DNA of 64,000 nt. Source: JADKIH01 sp031427625 (GTDB taxonomy: Bacteria > Bacteroidota > Bacteroidia > AKYH767-A > 2013-40CM-41-45). The stretch is from positions 3,328-67,327 of the forward strand of contig JANPNV010000095.1 of the NCBI GenBank assembly GCA_031427625.1. The letters are read 5' to 3'. Below are positions 52,655 to 61,206 of the stretch, one piece after another. The position numbers were made by a program, and so were the translations under genes. How positions within the stretch are numbered: position 1 is the first letter of the stretch; every line of letters begins with the position of its first letter. The notes beneath the pieces are model-generated. The model was not told the origin of the DNA, did no database searches, and saw only the letters and a program-made list of their open reading frames with translations.

Positions 52655-55600
52655 GTGCGCAACAGGTTATCCGGCATCGTCTGCTGGACCTTTTTACTTA
52701 TTATACTGTCATCAGGAAAAATGTTTTCTCAGACTTTCGTTTCTTCTGAAGCGGAGTTGAAGAAACAAGCCGACAAATATTTTAATGCTGAAAAATATGA
52801 GGCTGCATTACCCGATTACTCACGACTATTAAGTCTTTATCCTCAAGAACCACTTTTTAATTATCGTTTTGGTGTCTGTCTTTTATTGGCAGGAAAGGAA
52901 AAAGCAAATGCTTCAACGTATCTCGAAGTTGCCTCTAAGGATCAGAAGATTCCGGAAGAAGTATGGTATTTTTTGGGAAGAAGTTACATGGTCAACAATG
53001 ATTTTAACAAAGCAATAGATGCCTTCGCGCAATTTAAGAAGACGAACAATGCAGTAAAATTGAAAAAGTATGATGCAGATGCAAGCATCAACAACTGCAT
53101 CAGCGGAAATACACTTGTTAGGTCAAGAAAAAATATTGTTATCTCCGGGAGCAATGAGGTAACACAAAATGCTTTTTACAACAATTATGATTTCGGCGAA
53201 TTATCTGGTAAAGTAGTCAATACTGCAGATCAGTTTTTGACAAACATGGACAGGACTAAACAAAAGGATCCAGTTATGTTTATTTCGAATGATAAGAATA
53301 CGGTTCTTATCAGCAGTTATGGTAAAAAGGGTGATAGTGGGAAAGACCTTTATATCATTCGCAGAACACCGGATAATCAATGGTCTGATCCGGAAAATTT
53401 GGGAAGTGGTGTGAACACTAAAGCTGACGAAGACTTTCCATATCTTGATCGTGATGGCCGCACATTGTATTTTTCAAGTCAGGGACATAATAGTATTGGA
53501 AGTTATGATCTCTTCAAAAGTGTTTATGATTTCAATACTAGAGAGTGGTCGCAGGCCGAAAATCTTGGCATACCAATAAATACCATTGGTGATGATTTTC
53601 TTTATGTACCGGATCATGGTGTGAGAACCGCTACGTATAGTACAAATGTTGAATCGGTATTAAACTCTGTATCTATCCGGAAAATTCAGTTACCGGGAGG
53701 GATGGATGAAATGCTTACAATTTCCGGTGTCTATGTTCCTATCGACCAGCAGGTGAGAAGAGATGCAAGAATATCCATTCTGACAAGTTCTGGCGAAGGA
53801 ATTGTTACTTCCGTTCACACAGATCCGCGAACGGGACGTTATGAACTTGTTCTTCCGCCGGGCGAGACATATATGATCGTTGTAGAAGGCGGAGGTTATC
53901 TACCACATGCAGAGTACTTCGAACTTCCTGCAGGAATGGTAAATCCTGATTTGAAGCAAGTCGTAAAGCTGAATAAGGAAAGTCAAAAAGAGGAGTTAAC
54001 GCTGCAGAATTATTTTGCATCTGCAGGACAATCATCAGAGCCAACAAAAACAATTACGCATTCATTTTCTTCGGCAGTTGATTCTGCTCATATGATGGGA
54101 GTGAAAATCAACGATCAATTAGTCTATGTGACGCCGCCGACAATGGAAGCTCCTGAGTCATTATCGGATAACTCAAATTCTGAAAATGATTCTTCATCGA
54201 TAACCATAAGGAGAAGAACGATCAGCGAATCGTCGGTTGAAGCAGAAAAAGATGAGACAGTGGTTTTGGAAAACGAGCATGATTCCATTTCTAAGGGAGA
54301 TGATAATCAGGTTTCGGCCTTCAAAGCGAATATGACGAATGAAGAACTTGCGAATATTGCCTATGAAGATGCAAAGGAAATTCAGGATGAGGCCGATAGT
54401 TTAAAAAGAGAAGCATCATTTCTAAGAAATCAGGCAAGAGAGAAGGAGAAAATATCTGCAGAGTTAAAGGAAAACGCGGAAGCGGAAGGTTTAGCTGTTG
54501 ATAGTGTTTCTATGTACACTACTCAATCTGAAACTTTTCACAAAGAAGCTGAAGATGCCAATCTTTTTGCTCGCGCAATAGAAAAGGAAGCAGCTGCGAG
54601 GGATGATGAAGCAAAAATTGCTTTTGCTGATGCCAACAGCATTACGAAAGGATCTAAAAAACAGAATCCGGGTTTGTCATCGATTGCTAAAAACAAGAAT
54701 ACTAAAACAATAGTGTCAGATACTAATAGCATAGCTGCAGAAAAAGAAGTTGTAAGTAAGGAAGAATTAAAAACGGCTAACGCTGATGTTGTTGTTAATG
54801 ATATCGATAAAAAGATTTCAGAAAAAGAATTGCAAGCTCCTGAAACGGATCTTTCGAAAATAGCATCGGTCGATCAATCAACAAATAGATCCGATGCAAC
54901 TGTTGTTCCTGAGAATGCACAACGTAACGGAGTTTCGCCAGCTGTGAATTCAGATGCTGTATCAGAAAAGGAAACTGCTACAACAGAAATTAAACCTGCT
55001 GATGCAATAGTGAAAAATTCCGCTTTGGAATCAACATCAACAATAGTATCGAACAATAAAATTAACAATGACTCATCAGTAATCAGTCAAACGAGTTTAA
55101 CTGTTGAAACAGTTCCTGACAATTCCATTAACACAAAAGAGAATAAATTAATTCCATCAGTCGAAAATGTAACTGATCCTATTGTTGTTAACGGTGCAAA
55201 TGGAGAAAACTCATTATCACAAACGAATTCAGGTTTGCCTGTTGTTGCTATTGATCAAAAATCAGGAACTTCAGATACAGTCGTAGCATTAAATGCTGAG
55301 GCGAAAAGTATTAACGAATTTATAACGGATAGTTCAACAGCTACAATACAAACGGAAAGTACAATTGCAACAACCACTATTGCCACCACTGTAGATTCAT
55401 CAATGAAAATTGAGGATAATTCTACCACCGTAAGTAATTCGCCAAAAGAAAACATAGGGCAAAAGACAGCCAATGCTGAGAAAGTTATTCAACCGGAAAA
55501 TGAAAATAATTTTAAGTCACCTTCCGTTCAGGATAGTTCAGCGACCGTTGCTTCAGCGGAAAATTCTTCATCAAAACAATTAGCAAATATTCCTTCTGAT

Positions 55601-58138
55601 GTTGTTGAAAGCGAAAAGTCAGCTATACAAACGACTTCTACCAAAACCTCATTAGAAGCGAAACCGGCAACAAAAAATGAAACAGCAGCTGTTGTAAGAG
55701 AGCAGTCCGCTCCGGCAACATTTGTAATGATAAATGGCAGCCCTGTATTAATTGAGAATAAAAAACCGGTAGCTAAATCTTCGGCAAAAACATCAACTGT
55801 AAAAACGAAGTCTGTAAGTCATGCTAGTGTTAAACCTGAAGTGAAGAAATCTTCGCCAGTGATTGAAGTTGCAGAGAAAAAAGAAAGTCAGCCCGATGCT
55901 GTGGATAAAGTTCCTGTTTCTGAAAACACAATTTCAACTTCTGTTTCGAAGGAGAAATTGGTTATAGGAGAATCTCCATCAAAGAATAGTCAGCTAACTT
56001 CGGATCAAAAGAAAAAGGACCCGGTTGTAAAAGAGGAGGCACGTGTTGCATACAGAGATTATCAGTCGACATTAAAGCATTCCAATGAGTTAACAGCAGA
56101 AGCAGTTGAAATGCAGACTGAGATAAGTCATCTGCATCCAAGTCCACGTCGTGATACACTCATTCGCATTGCAAATGAAAAAAGTTTTCAATCGGTAAAA
56201 GCATGGCAACAGGCACTTGCAAAAGTGAAGGAAGCCCGAACGATCGATCCTGAAATTGATTATAAGATGAATGTGATTGATTACAATGCAAGTCATCCAG
56301 ACGATATTATTTCCGGTGATTCTACTTCCGGTTTTGCTACTAATGCCGGCCGGAATGTAGAGACTGAGTCGGAAAGTGAACTTCTTGATACGATGAATGC
56401 AGAATATCCTGTCTATAAAAAGATAAAACAGGACATAACAAAAAAACAGGAAGAAACTATTGATGTATTTGCTGAGGCTGTTAACCTAAGTAAGTTATCG
56501 CTCGAGGAGAATGACAAGGCAATGATGTTAATGGATAAAGCACATTCGGAATCCGATGCGAAAAAACGAAATGAATACTTGAGGCAATCTGATGAGTTAA
56601 AAGCATTATCAGCAAAACATGAGCAACAGTCAAAAGAAAAATTTACGCAGGCGCAGAAGAATACAAAGGTTGTTAAAGGGTTGCGTACGGACCTTCTAGC
56701 TGTTAGGGAAAGAATAATTTTGCCAAAAGAAAAGGGTGATGCATTTGCATCTGCAAATAAAAGTAATACGAATGCTATTGAGAACAGTCTTAGCAACAAT
56801 GCAACGATGCGTATGAATGGCAGCGGAGTAAATTCAAAGTTATCATCGGGTGGCGGAGTGACTGTTTATGAGAATGAGAAAAACAAAACGATGAATGCCG
56901 CATCGTTTGCAATGGCCGAAAGAAACTCAGTCGACATGAATGCAAGTGAAGAAGATGTGGCAGATGTGAAGGTAACGAATGAGTCGAGAGCTGATTTTTT
57001 GAAAAATATTTTTACGCCGAATTCCATTACTCCATATTCAGAAAAAAATCCAATTCCGATGGATCCTTCTTTACCTGAAGGTCTGGTATTTAAAATACAG
57101 GTAGGCGCATTTCATAAGCCAATTCCTGCCAATAGTTTCGGCGGATTGCAACCTGTAACCGGAGAAAATACCCGTCCGGGATGGATTCGTTACTGTGTGG
57201 GATTGTTTAAAACCTTCGAGCCGGCAAACATTGTGAAAAATGAGATTAAGAGAAACGGTTATAAGGATGCATTCGTAGTTGCTTATTTTAATGGCAAGCG
57301 GATTGAATTGAATGATGCATATGTAATGCTGAAGGGGAAAGAGAATCTGACAGCATACAAGGCAGAGTCAGCGAAAGAAATGGCCATGCTTCGTTCAATA
57401 AATTTTAAACCGGATAAATCATATAGTTTGTCTGAAGATAAAGACGTTCTCGCTTTTTATGCCAAGCAGCCCTTGAAAGAAGTTCTTGAAGGCGAAGCAG
57501 GAGAGACGACCGTAACAAAATCAAATGCTGAAACCACTGGCGGAGTAAAATCTTTCACCGTTCAGGTTGGAGTTTATAAAACATCCAATGCGCCGGCTGC
57601 ACTTGCTGCCATCGACAATCTTGAATTTATCAAAACGAATTCAGGAATGTACAGGTTTATTTCAGGAAAATATAGTGAGCGTACATCTGCCGAAGTGGCG
57701 AGACGTCAGGCAGTAAATGCAGGAGTGAAAGATGCATTCATCGTTCCTTACACAGGCGGTAGTCGTGCAAACATCAATCAGTCATCGGTTGCTTCCGTTG
57801 TGAAAAAGAAGCAGGGTGAAGAAATCGTTGCAGCATCATCAGCAGATAGGAACAAAGCTGAATTTGATCTTAGAATTGTTTACAAGGTTCAGATAGGTGC
57901 TTTCAAGAAAGATATGCCATATACAGTCATCGAATCATATTTGTCGATAAGTGACAAGGGGATTACCCGTCAGGCAGATGAAAGAGGTTTGTTTATATTT
58001 TATGTTGGCTCATTCGGAGAATTTAATGCTGCATCGTTACTTCGGGAAGAAGTTGCGGGTAAAGGCGTAAAGGATGCATTTGTCGTTGCTATTCAAAACG
58101 GAAGACGAATTCCGATCAGCGATGAAATGAAAAAATAG
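52655..58138 (+). CDS. 1827-residue TPR/PD40/SPOR-like cell-envelope protein
   Basis: The start is GTG 52655, opening a signal peptide that ends near KMFSQ (residue 25). Domains in order: TPR repeats (about 30-125), a PD40/WD40-like propeller (about 200-335, with YLDRDGRTLYFSSQGHNSIGSYDLF), a carboxypeptidase-regulatory beta-sandwich (about 353-430), a low-complexity and coiled-coil region (about 560-1340), and three SPOR-like repeats (about 1475-1555, 1632-1710 and 1742-1822), each with FKIQVGAF- or VQIGAF-type openings and a KDAFVVA strand. TPR-PD40-CarbReg is the layout of T9SS component PorE, but PorE ends in an OmpA-like domain. Here SPOR-like domains, which bind denuded peptidoglycan, take that place. 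Periplasmic anchoring is inferred. Confidence 0.82.
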   Translation: MRNRLSGIVCWTFLLIILSSGKMFSQTFVSSEAELKKQADKYFNAEKYEAALPDYSRLLSLYPQEPLFNYRFGVCLLLAGKEKANASTYLEVASKDQKIPEEVWYFLGRSYMVNNDFNKAIDAFAQFKKTNNAVKLKKYDADASINNCISGNTLVRSRKNIVISGSNEVTQNAFYNNYDFGELSGKVVNTADQFLTNMDRTKQKDPVMFISNDKNTVLISSYGKKGDSGKDLYIIRRTPDNQWSDPENLGSGVNTKADEDFPYLDRDGRTLYFSSQGHNSIGSYDLFKSVYDFNTREWSQAENLGIPINTIGDDFLYVPDHGVRTATYSTNVESVLNSVSIRKIQLPGGMDEMLTISGVYVPIDQQVRRDARISILTSSGEGIVTSVHTDPRTGRYELVLPPGETYMIVVEGGGYLPHAEYFELPAGMVNPDLKQVVKLNKESQKEELTLQNYFASAGQSSEPTKTITHSFSSAVDSAHMMGVKINDQLVYVTPPTMEAPESLSDNSNSENDSSSITIRRRTISESSVEAEKDETVVLENEHDSISKGDDNQVSAFKANMTNEELANIAYEDAKEIQDEADSLKREASFLRNQAREKEKISAELKENAEAEGLAVDSVSMYTTQSETFHKEAEDANLFARAIEKEAAARDDEAKIAFADANSITKGSKKQNPGLSSIAKNKNTKTIVSDTNSIAAEKEVVSKEELKTANADVVVNDIDKKISEKELQAPETDLSKIASVDQSTNRSDATVVPENAQRNGVSPAVNSDAVSEKETATTEIKPADAIVKNSALESTSTIVSNNKINNDSSVISQTSLTVETVPDNSINTKENKLIPSVENVTDPIVVNGANGENSLSQTNSGLPVVAIDQKSGTSDTVVALNAEAKSINEFITDSSTATIQTESTIATTTIATTVDSSMKIEDNSTTVSNSPKENIGQKTANAEKVIQPENENNFKSPSVQDSSATVASAENSSSKQLANIPSDVVESEKSAIQTTSTKTSLEAKPATKNETAAVVREQSAPATFVMINGSPVLIENKKPVAKSSAKTSTVKTKSVSHASVKPEVKKSSPVIEVAEKKESQPDAVDKVPVSENTISTSVSKEKLVIGESPSKNSQLTSDQKKKDPVVKEEARVAYRDYQSTLKHSNELTAEAVEMQTEISHLHPSPRRDTLIRIANEKSFQSVKAWQQALAKVKEARTIDPEIDYKMNVIDYNASHPDDIISGDSTSGFATNAGRNVETESESELLDTMNAEYPVYKKIKQDITKKQEETIDVFAEAVNLSKLSLEENDKAMMLMDKAHSESDAKKRNEYLRQSDELKALSAKHEQQSKEKFTQAQKNTKVVKGLRTDLLAVRERIILPKEKGDAFASANKSNTNAIENSLSNNATMRMNGSGVNSKLSSGGGVTVYENEKNKTMNAASFAMAERNSVDMNASEEDVADVKVTNESRADFLKNIFTPNSITPYSEKNPIPMDPSLPEGLVFKIQVGAFHKPIPANSFGGLQPVTGENTRPGWIRYCVGLFKTFEPANIVKNEIKRNGYKDAFVVAYFNGKRIELNDAYVMLKGKENLTAYKAESAKEMAMLRSINFKPDKSYSLSEDKDVLAFYAKQPLKEVLEGEAGETTVTKSNAETTGGVKSFTVQVGVYKTSNAPAALAAIDNLEFIKTNSGMYRFISGKYSERTSAEVARRQAVNAGVKDAFIVPYTGGSRANINQSSVASVVKKKQGEEIVAASSADRNKAEFDLRIVYKVQIGAFKKDMPYTVIESYLSISDKGITRQADERGLFIFYVGSFGEFNAASLLREEVAGKGVKDAFVVAIQNGRRIPISDEMKK

Positions 58139-58192
58139 TATTATGTAAAGATTTTTTTTTATATTTTTACATCCGGTTCAACAATCGAAGAT

Positions 58193-58483
58193 ATGGATGT
58201 ATTAAATATTTCACCCGAAATCGATCTTGAGGAAGTCATTCTCGAAGATATTAAGGAAGCCCGTGTACGTGAACTTATCTTATATAATGATGATGTAAAT
58301 ACATTTGAACATGTGATTGAAGCATTAATTGATATCTGTGAGCATGATCTTGTTCAGGCAGAACAATGCACATACATCGTTCATTACAATGGAAAATGTT
58401 CGGTTAAAAACGGTACCTACCTGAAGCTAAAACCGATGAAAGAGGGTTTATGCGATCGTGGACTTTCGGCAGTTATCAAATAA
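58193..58483 (+). CDS. clpS: ATP-dependent Clp protease adaptor ClpS
   Basis: ClpS delivers N-degron substrates to ClpA/ClpP. The 96-residue protein has the family core LILYNDDVNTFEHVIEALIDICEHDLVQAEQCTYIVHYNGKCSVKNG. The LYNDD motif and the following helix form the N-degron pocket. Length is normal. It sits alone between the SPOR-like protein and the M48 protease, both of which read the same way. Confidence 0.95.
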   Translation: MDVLNISPEIDLEEVILEDIKEARVRELILYNDDVNTFEHVIEALIDICEHDLVQAEQCTYIVHYNGKCSVKNGTYLKLKPMKEGLCDRGLSAVIK

Positions 58484-58552
58484 TAATTTTTTAAATTAAT
58501 AAGGTTGGTCTGTTTATTGAACAGCTATTTTTATCCTTTAAACATAATCAAT

Positions 58553-59347
58553 ATGAGATCTTACACCCTGAAGGCATTATGCCTGACATTATTTTTATAT
58601 TCCTGCTCAAGTGTTCCGATTACGAACAGAAAGCAGATGAATCTTTTGCCTGAGAGCGAAATGGTTTCCATGAGTCTGACAGAGTACAGCGCTTTTTTAA
58701 AACAGAATCCTCCTGTTACCGGTACAAAGGATGCGCAGATGGTGAAAAATGTAGGTGCAAGAATTCAGGCAGCGGTCACGCAGTATATGAATCAGAACAA
58801 ATTGGGCAGTAGAATTTCCGGATACAAATGGGAATTCAATCTGGTGAATTCACCTGAAGTGAATGCCTGGTGTATGCCTGGCGGAAAGGTTGTTGTCTAC
58901 AGCGGACTTTTACCAATAACGCAGGATGAGCCAAGTCTGGCCATTGTGATGGGTCATGAAATTGGTCATGCCGTTGCACGACATGGTAATGAGAGAATGA
59001 GTCAGGGTTTGATGGCACAAATGGGAGGGATGGCCTTGGATGTGGCACTTAGCAATAAGAGCCAGGAGACGAGGAGTATTTTTCTGACGAGTTACGGAGT
59101 AGGGTCAACATTGGGTGTTCTTGCTTTTTCGCGCACGCAGGAATCGGAAGCTGATAAGCTCGGACTAATTTTCGCGGCGATGGCAGGTTACGATCCACAT
59201 GTGGCAGTAACGTTCTGGCAGAGGATGGCGGCAAAAAGTGGCGGTGGTGGCGGACCGGAATTTTTACGAACGCATCCGAGTGATCAGAAACGGATTAACG
59301 ACATTCAGGCCTATATGCCGCAGGCGATGAAATATTACAAGAAATAG
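58553..59347 (+). CDS. M48-family metalloprotease lipoprotein
   Basis: The start is placed at ATG 58553, which opens a lipoprotein signal with Cys18 (TLFLYSC). ATG 58505 upstream gives a poor N-terminus. The 264-residue product has the zinc motif HEIGH at 135-139 in LAIVMGHEIGHAVARHGNERM, the third ligand in SRTQESEADKLG, and a C-terminal FLRTHPSDQKRI. This is the BepA/LoiP-like periplasmic M48 group that deals with misfolded outer-membrane proteins. It is downstream of clpS, 69 bp away. Confidence 0.94.
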   Translation: MRSYTLKALCLTLFLYSCSSVPITNRKQMNLLPESEMVSMSLTEYSAFLKQNPPVTGTKDAQMVKNVGARIQAAVTQYMNQNKLGSRISGYKWEFNLVNSPEVNAWCMPGGKVVVYSGLLPITQDEPSLAIVMGHEIGHAVARHGNERMSQGLMAQMGGMALDVALSNKSQETRSIFLTSYGVGSTLGVLAFSRTQESEADKLGLIFAAMAGYDPHVAVTFWQRMAAKSGGGGGPEFLRTHPSDQKRINDIQAYMPQAMKYYKK

Positions 59348-59433
59348 GGGTAAAAATAATTGGCAGGCTTTATTATTCGTCTATCTTTGCGCCCTCAAAA
59401 ACATGACAGAAAAGAGCTTTTTTGGCATTAATA

Positions 59434-59507
59434 GGACCCATAGCTTAATTGGATAGAGCACCTGACTACGGATCAGGAGGTTGGGGGTTCGACTCCCTCT
59501 GGGTTCA
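59434..59507 (+). tRNA. tRNA-Arg (anticodon ACG)
   Basis: The 74 bases fold as a normal cloverleaf: acceptor GGACCCA (59434-59440) with TGGGTTC (59500-59506), a D arm GCTT/GAGC, an anticodon arm CCTGA/TCAGG with loop CTACGGA, a 5-base variable loop and a T arm with TTCGACT. The anticodon is ACG (Arg). The discriminator is A59507 and the CCA end is not encoded. Confidence 0.95.
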
Positions 59508-59525
59508 CAAAATACAGTTTGAGTG

Positions 59526-59554
59526 CGGAGTTTGGGTGCGATACTCAAACTCCG
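59526..59554 (+). terminator. Hairpin downstream of tRNA-Arg
   Basis: CGGAGTTTG (59526-59534) and CAAACTCCG (59546-59554) pair over 9 bp around an 11-base loop. A T-rich stretch (TTTCCGTTTT) follows. It lies 19 bp after the tRNA and is a plausible terminator. Confidence 0.65.
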
Positions 59555-59572
59555 TTTCCGTTTTACAGAATT

Positions 59573-59660
59573 CGCGAACTACGCACTCAAACTGAAACTC
59601 AAACTTACGCACTCAGTCTCTTTTCTAGGCGCTCGCAAACTACGCGCTATAACTGAAACT
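59573..59660 (+). repeat. Imperfect direct repeats of 27 bp
   Basis: 59573-59599 and 59634-59660 match at 23 of 27 positions and share ACTACGC and AACTGAAACT cores. The pieces ACTCAAACT and CGCACTC recur between them. Offset is 61 bp. Confidence 0.7.
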
Positions 59661-59684
59661 TGAGAAATCTGTTCACCTGCTCGG

Positions 59685-59907
59685 AGTAGTCTAGGCGCAA
59701 CTACTATCCCATAATCAAGATTCACAGTTAAGTTTGCGCGGACTACGACTTTCATCTCTTTATGTATTAAACATAAAACTGTACGTCTTGTTGAGGCATC
59801 ACTTAACGAGGGTAATTTAATTCGATATGATTTTTGAAATCAGTCGTAGTCCACGCGGACAAAATTTTGAGCAATGATTGAATAATATTACACGCGCTTA
59901 GACTACT
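59685..59907. repeat. Nested foldback (223 bp) with two inverted-repeat pairs
   Basis: Outer arms 59685-59698 and 59894-59907 pair over 14 bases with one G-U pair. Inner arms 59736-59750 and 59842-59856 pair over 15 bases with one mismatch. The nested layout suggests either a MITE-like element or a structured RNA. No transposase is nearby. Confidence 0.65.
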
Positions 59908-59949
59908 TCTAGCTGGAATAAGAGCTTATTATTTCCCTATGCAGAATTC

Positions 59950-60255
59950 TTATAATTTAATAGATAGCAACAATCTTCCACCTAATCCAAGCTCGACAAT
60001 TTTCTGAAGTGTAGAAATCCGGACTTCCTTTATGTTATTTTCTATTTTAGAAATGTATGATTTTGTAGTTCCAACTTTTTCTGCAAGTTCCTCTTGTGTC
60101 AAACCCTTTTCAAGTCGCGCTTCCTGAATTAATGCGCCGATTTTAAAATTATCGTAGCCGCTTTCCAGTTTTTCGCGTTTTGAAACCCAACGTTTACCAT
60201 AATGTTTGTCTTTAAACTGATCGAGGGTCCGGAGATTACTTTTTTTCGTTTTCAT
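59950..60255 (-). CDS. Orphan HigA/XRE-type antitoxin-like HTH protein
   Basis: This 101-residue protein has a cro/C1-type HTH (about 41-90) with ALIQEARLEKGLTQEELAEKVGTTKSYISKIENN. The N-terminal NLRTLDQFKDKHYGKRWVSKREKLESGYDNFKIGALI is typical of HigA-type antitoxins paired with RelE/HigB toxins, and so is the C-terminal tail VELGLGGRLLLSIKL. In such pairs the toxin gene normally ends just before or within the antitoxin start. Here no toxin is present, and only a short 3' remnant can be read upstream. It may still act as a DNA-binding regulator. Confidence 0.85.
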   Translation of the reverse strand: MKTKKSNLRTLDQFKDKHYGKRWVSKREKLESGYDNFKIGALIQEARLEKGLTQEELAEKVGTTKSYISKIENNIKEVRISTLQKIVELGLGGRLLLSIKL

Positions 60256-60325
60256 ATTCCTTTTTTATTTTTAAAGCCTTATCAAAAATAAAGAGCAAAT
60301 ATAAATATAGTTGTCCTAAAGTGCA
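60246..60325 (-). pseudogene. Possible 3' remnant of a HigB/RelE-type toxin
   Basis: On the minus strand just upstream of the antitoxin start, one frame reads FDKALKIKKEYENEK and overlaps the antitoxin's first codons, as toxin 3' ends do in known HigBA-type pairs. RelE/HigB toxins often end in a similar EIEKA-type helix plus KKEYxxEK. Upstream the frame runs into a stop within about 30 codons. The match is short, so this is a weak call. Confidence 0.35.
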
Positions 60326-60376
60326 ACTACTAGGCTATAAGTATCTATAAAATTATAAACTGAATGTTGGATGCCA

Positions 60377-60835
60377 TCAATAGTCTGAACTTTGATTTGT
60401 GTGATTACTTTGATTGATCTGATTTGAATTGTGTGAGCCTGCTTTGGATTTAAAGCCTTTATTTTTTAATCGTTTAAATTCAAGGGATGTTTTTCCGAAA
60501 TTAATGATAAGTCCGATTTCGATATTATATACTTCCAGATAATTAATTCCTTGTGCAAAATGAACGGCTTCAAGTGCAGTAATTTCTTTTAGTTCAACCG
60601 AAATATTTTCAAAGACCAAGAAGTCAACTCTTCGAGTACCAATGTGATAATTTTTAAAAAAGATGTGCATTTCAAATTCTCTTTTGGCAGGTATATTTCT
60701 AAGATTAAATTCGATATCTAAAGCGCGTTGGTAAATAACTTCCTGGAATCCGCAACCGAGTCTCGAATGTACTTCCAACGCTGCCTCAATGATTGCTTCA
60801 GTTTGTTCGGAATATTTGTATTCGGATTTAATCAT
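60377..60835 (-). CDS. GxxExxY protein (PD-(D/E)XK-like fold)
   Basis: This 152-residue protein has the name motif GFQEVIY at 29-35 and the nuclease-like residues Asp71 (RRVDFLV) and Glu81-Leu-Lys83 (ISVELKEI), as in the PDDEXK_3 family. Core residues end near FKRLKNKGFKSK (about 131). The last 21 residues (NSNQINQSNHTNQSSDY-like) are Asn/Gln/Ser-rich and are encoded by an interspersed repeat, a second copy of which lies at 60940-60976. The family is widespread in Bacteroidota and often sits near polysaccharide genes. Its biochemical role is not established. Confidence 0.9.
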   Translation of the reverse strand: MIKSEYKYSEQTEAIIEAALEVHSRLGCGFQEVIYQRALDIEFNLRNIPAKREFEMHIFFKNYHIGTRRVDFLVFENISVELKEITALEAVHFAQGINYLEVYNIEIGLIINFGKTSLEFKRLKNKGFKSKAGSHNSNQINQSNHTNQSSDY

Positions 60836-60939
60836 TATGTGTATAAAATAGAAAGCAGGTAGTTCAAAGTTTTTTTCAAATATCAGTCTATCGCATCAGC
60901 ATATGCAACCAGCAAAAGCAGGATATTATTTTCAAAAAA

Positions 60940-60976
60940 ATCATTCGAATCAAATAAATCAATGTTCAGACATCAA
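60940..60976 (+). repeat. Second copy of the GxxExxY-tail repeat
   Basis: The plus strand here reads AATCAAATAAATCAATGTTCAGAC-like sequence, matching the minus strand of 60383-60430 (ATCAATCAAAG, ATCAAAGTTCAGACTAT). Both copies are preceded by an AAAGCAGG word. The two copies are in inverted orientation about 550 bp apart. Confidence 0.6.
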
Positions 60977-61152
60977 GAGTAGCAACCAATGCGAAATGAA
61001 ATATCACCTGGCTAACGTTCGTATGATATTCAGCGATCGTAAAGTATACAAAGCAGGTAGCTCGCATCCGCATATCGGTTTCCTTACGGGAATAATTTGA
61101 AAATTTGCTGCCTTGAAAATGTATTTTTCGGGTTATTGAGTGAAAGCTTTAA

Positions 61153-61160
61153 TATATTTG
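61153..61160 (+). promoter_or_regulatory. -7 box of the Asp-box propeller gene
   Basis: TATATTTG fits TAnnTTTG. The likely transcription start is about 40 bases before ATG 61207. A TTG lies 14 bases upstream, shorter than the ideal spacing. Confidence 0.5.
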
Positions 61161-61206
61161 CGACACAATAACCAATATCCCCATACTGAATTTCATACCC
61201 ATACCA

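Larger units (their letters stand above)
59508..59949. other. 442-bp non-coding region with nested inverted and direct repeats
   Basis: No ORF of credible composition is present. The region begins with a terminator-like hairpin (59526-59554), then direct repeats (59573-59599 and 59634-59660), then a nested foldback (59685-59907). The repeat content suggests a mobile or structured element downstream of the tRNA. Confidence 0.6.
60836..61206. other. 371-bp intergenic region with a repeat copy and the promoter of the propeller gene
   Basis: It contains a second copy of the repeat found in the GxxExxY 3' end (60940-60976), several AAAGCAGG words, and TATATTTG (61153-61160) before ATG 61207. A 65-codon ORF at 60903-61100 is composed largely of repeat and is not credited as a gene. 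Confidence 0.5.

Noticed and set aside
60903..61100. Small ORF of 65 codons upstream of the propeller gene
   Set aside because: Most of it is interspersed repeat, and it has no recognisable domain or promoter.
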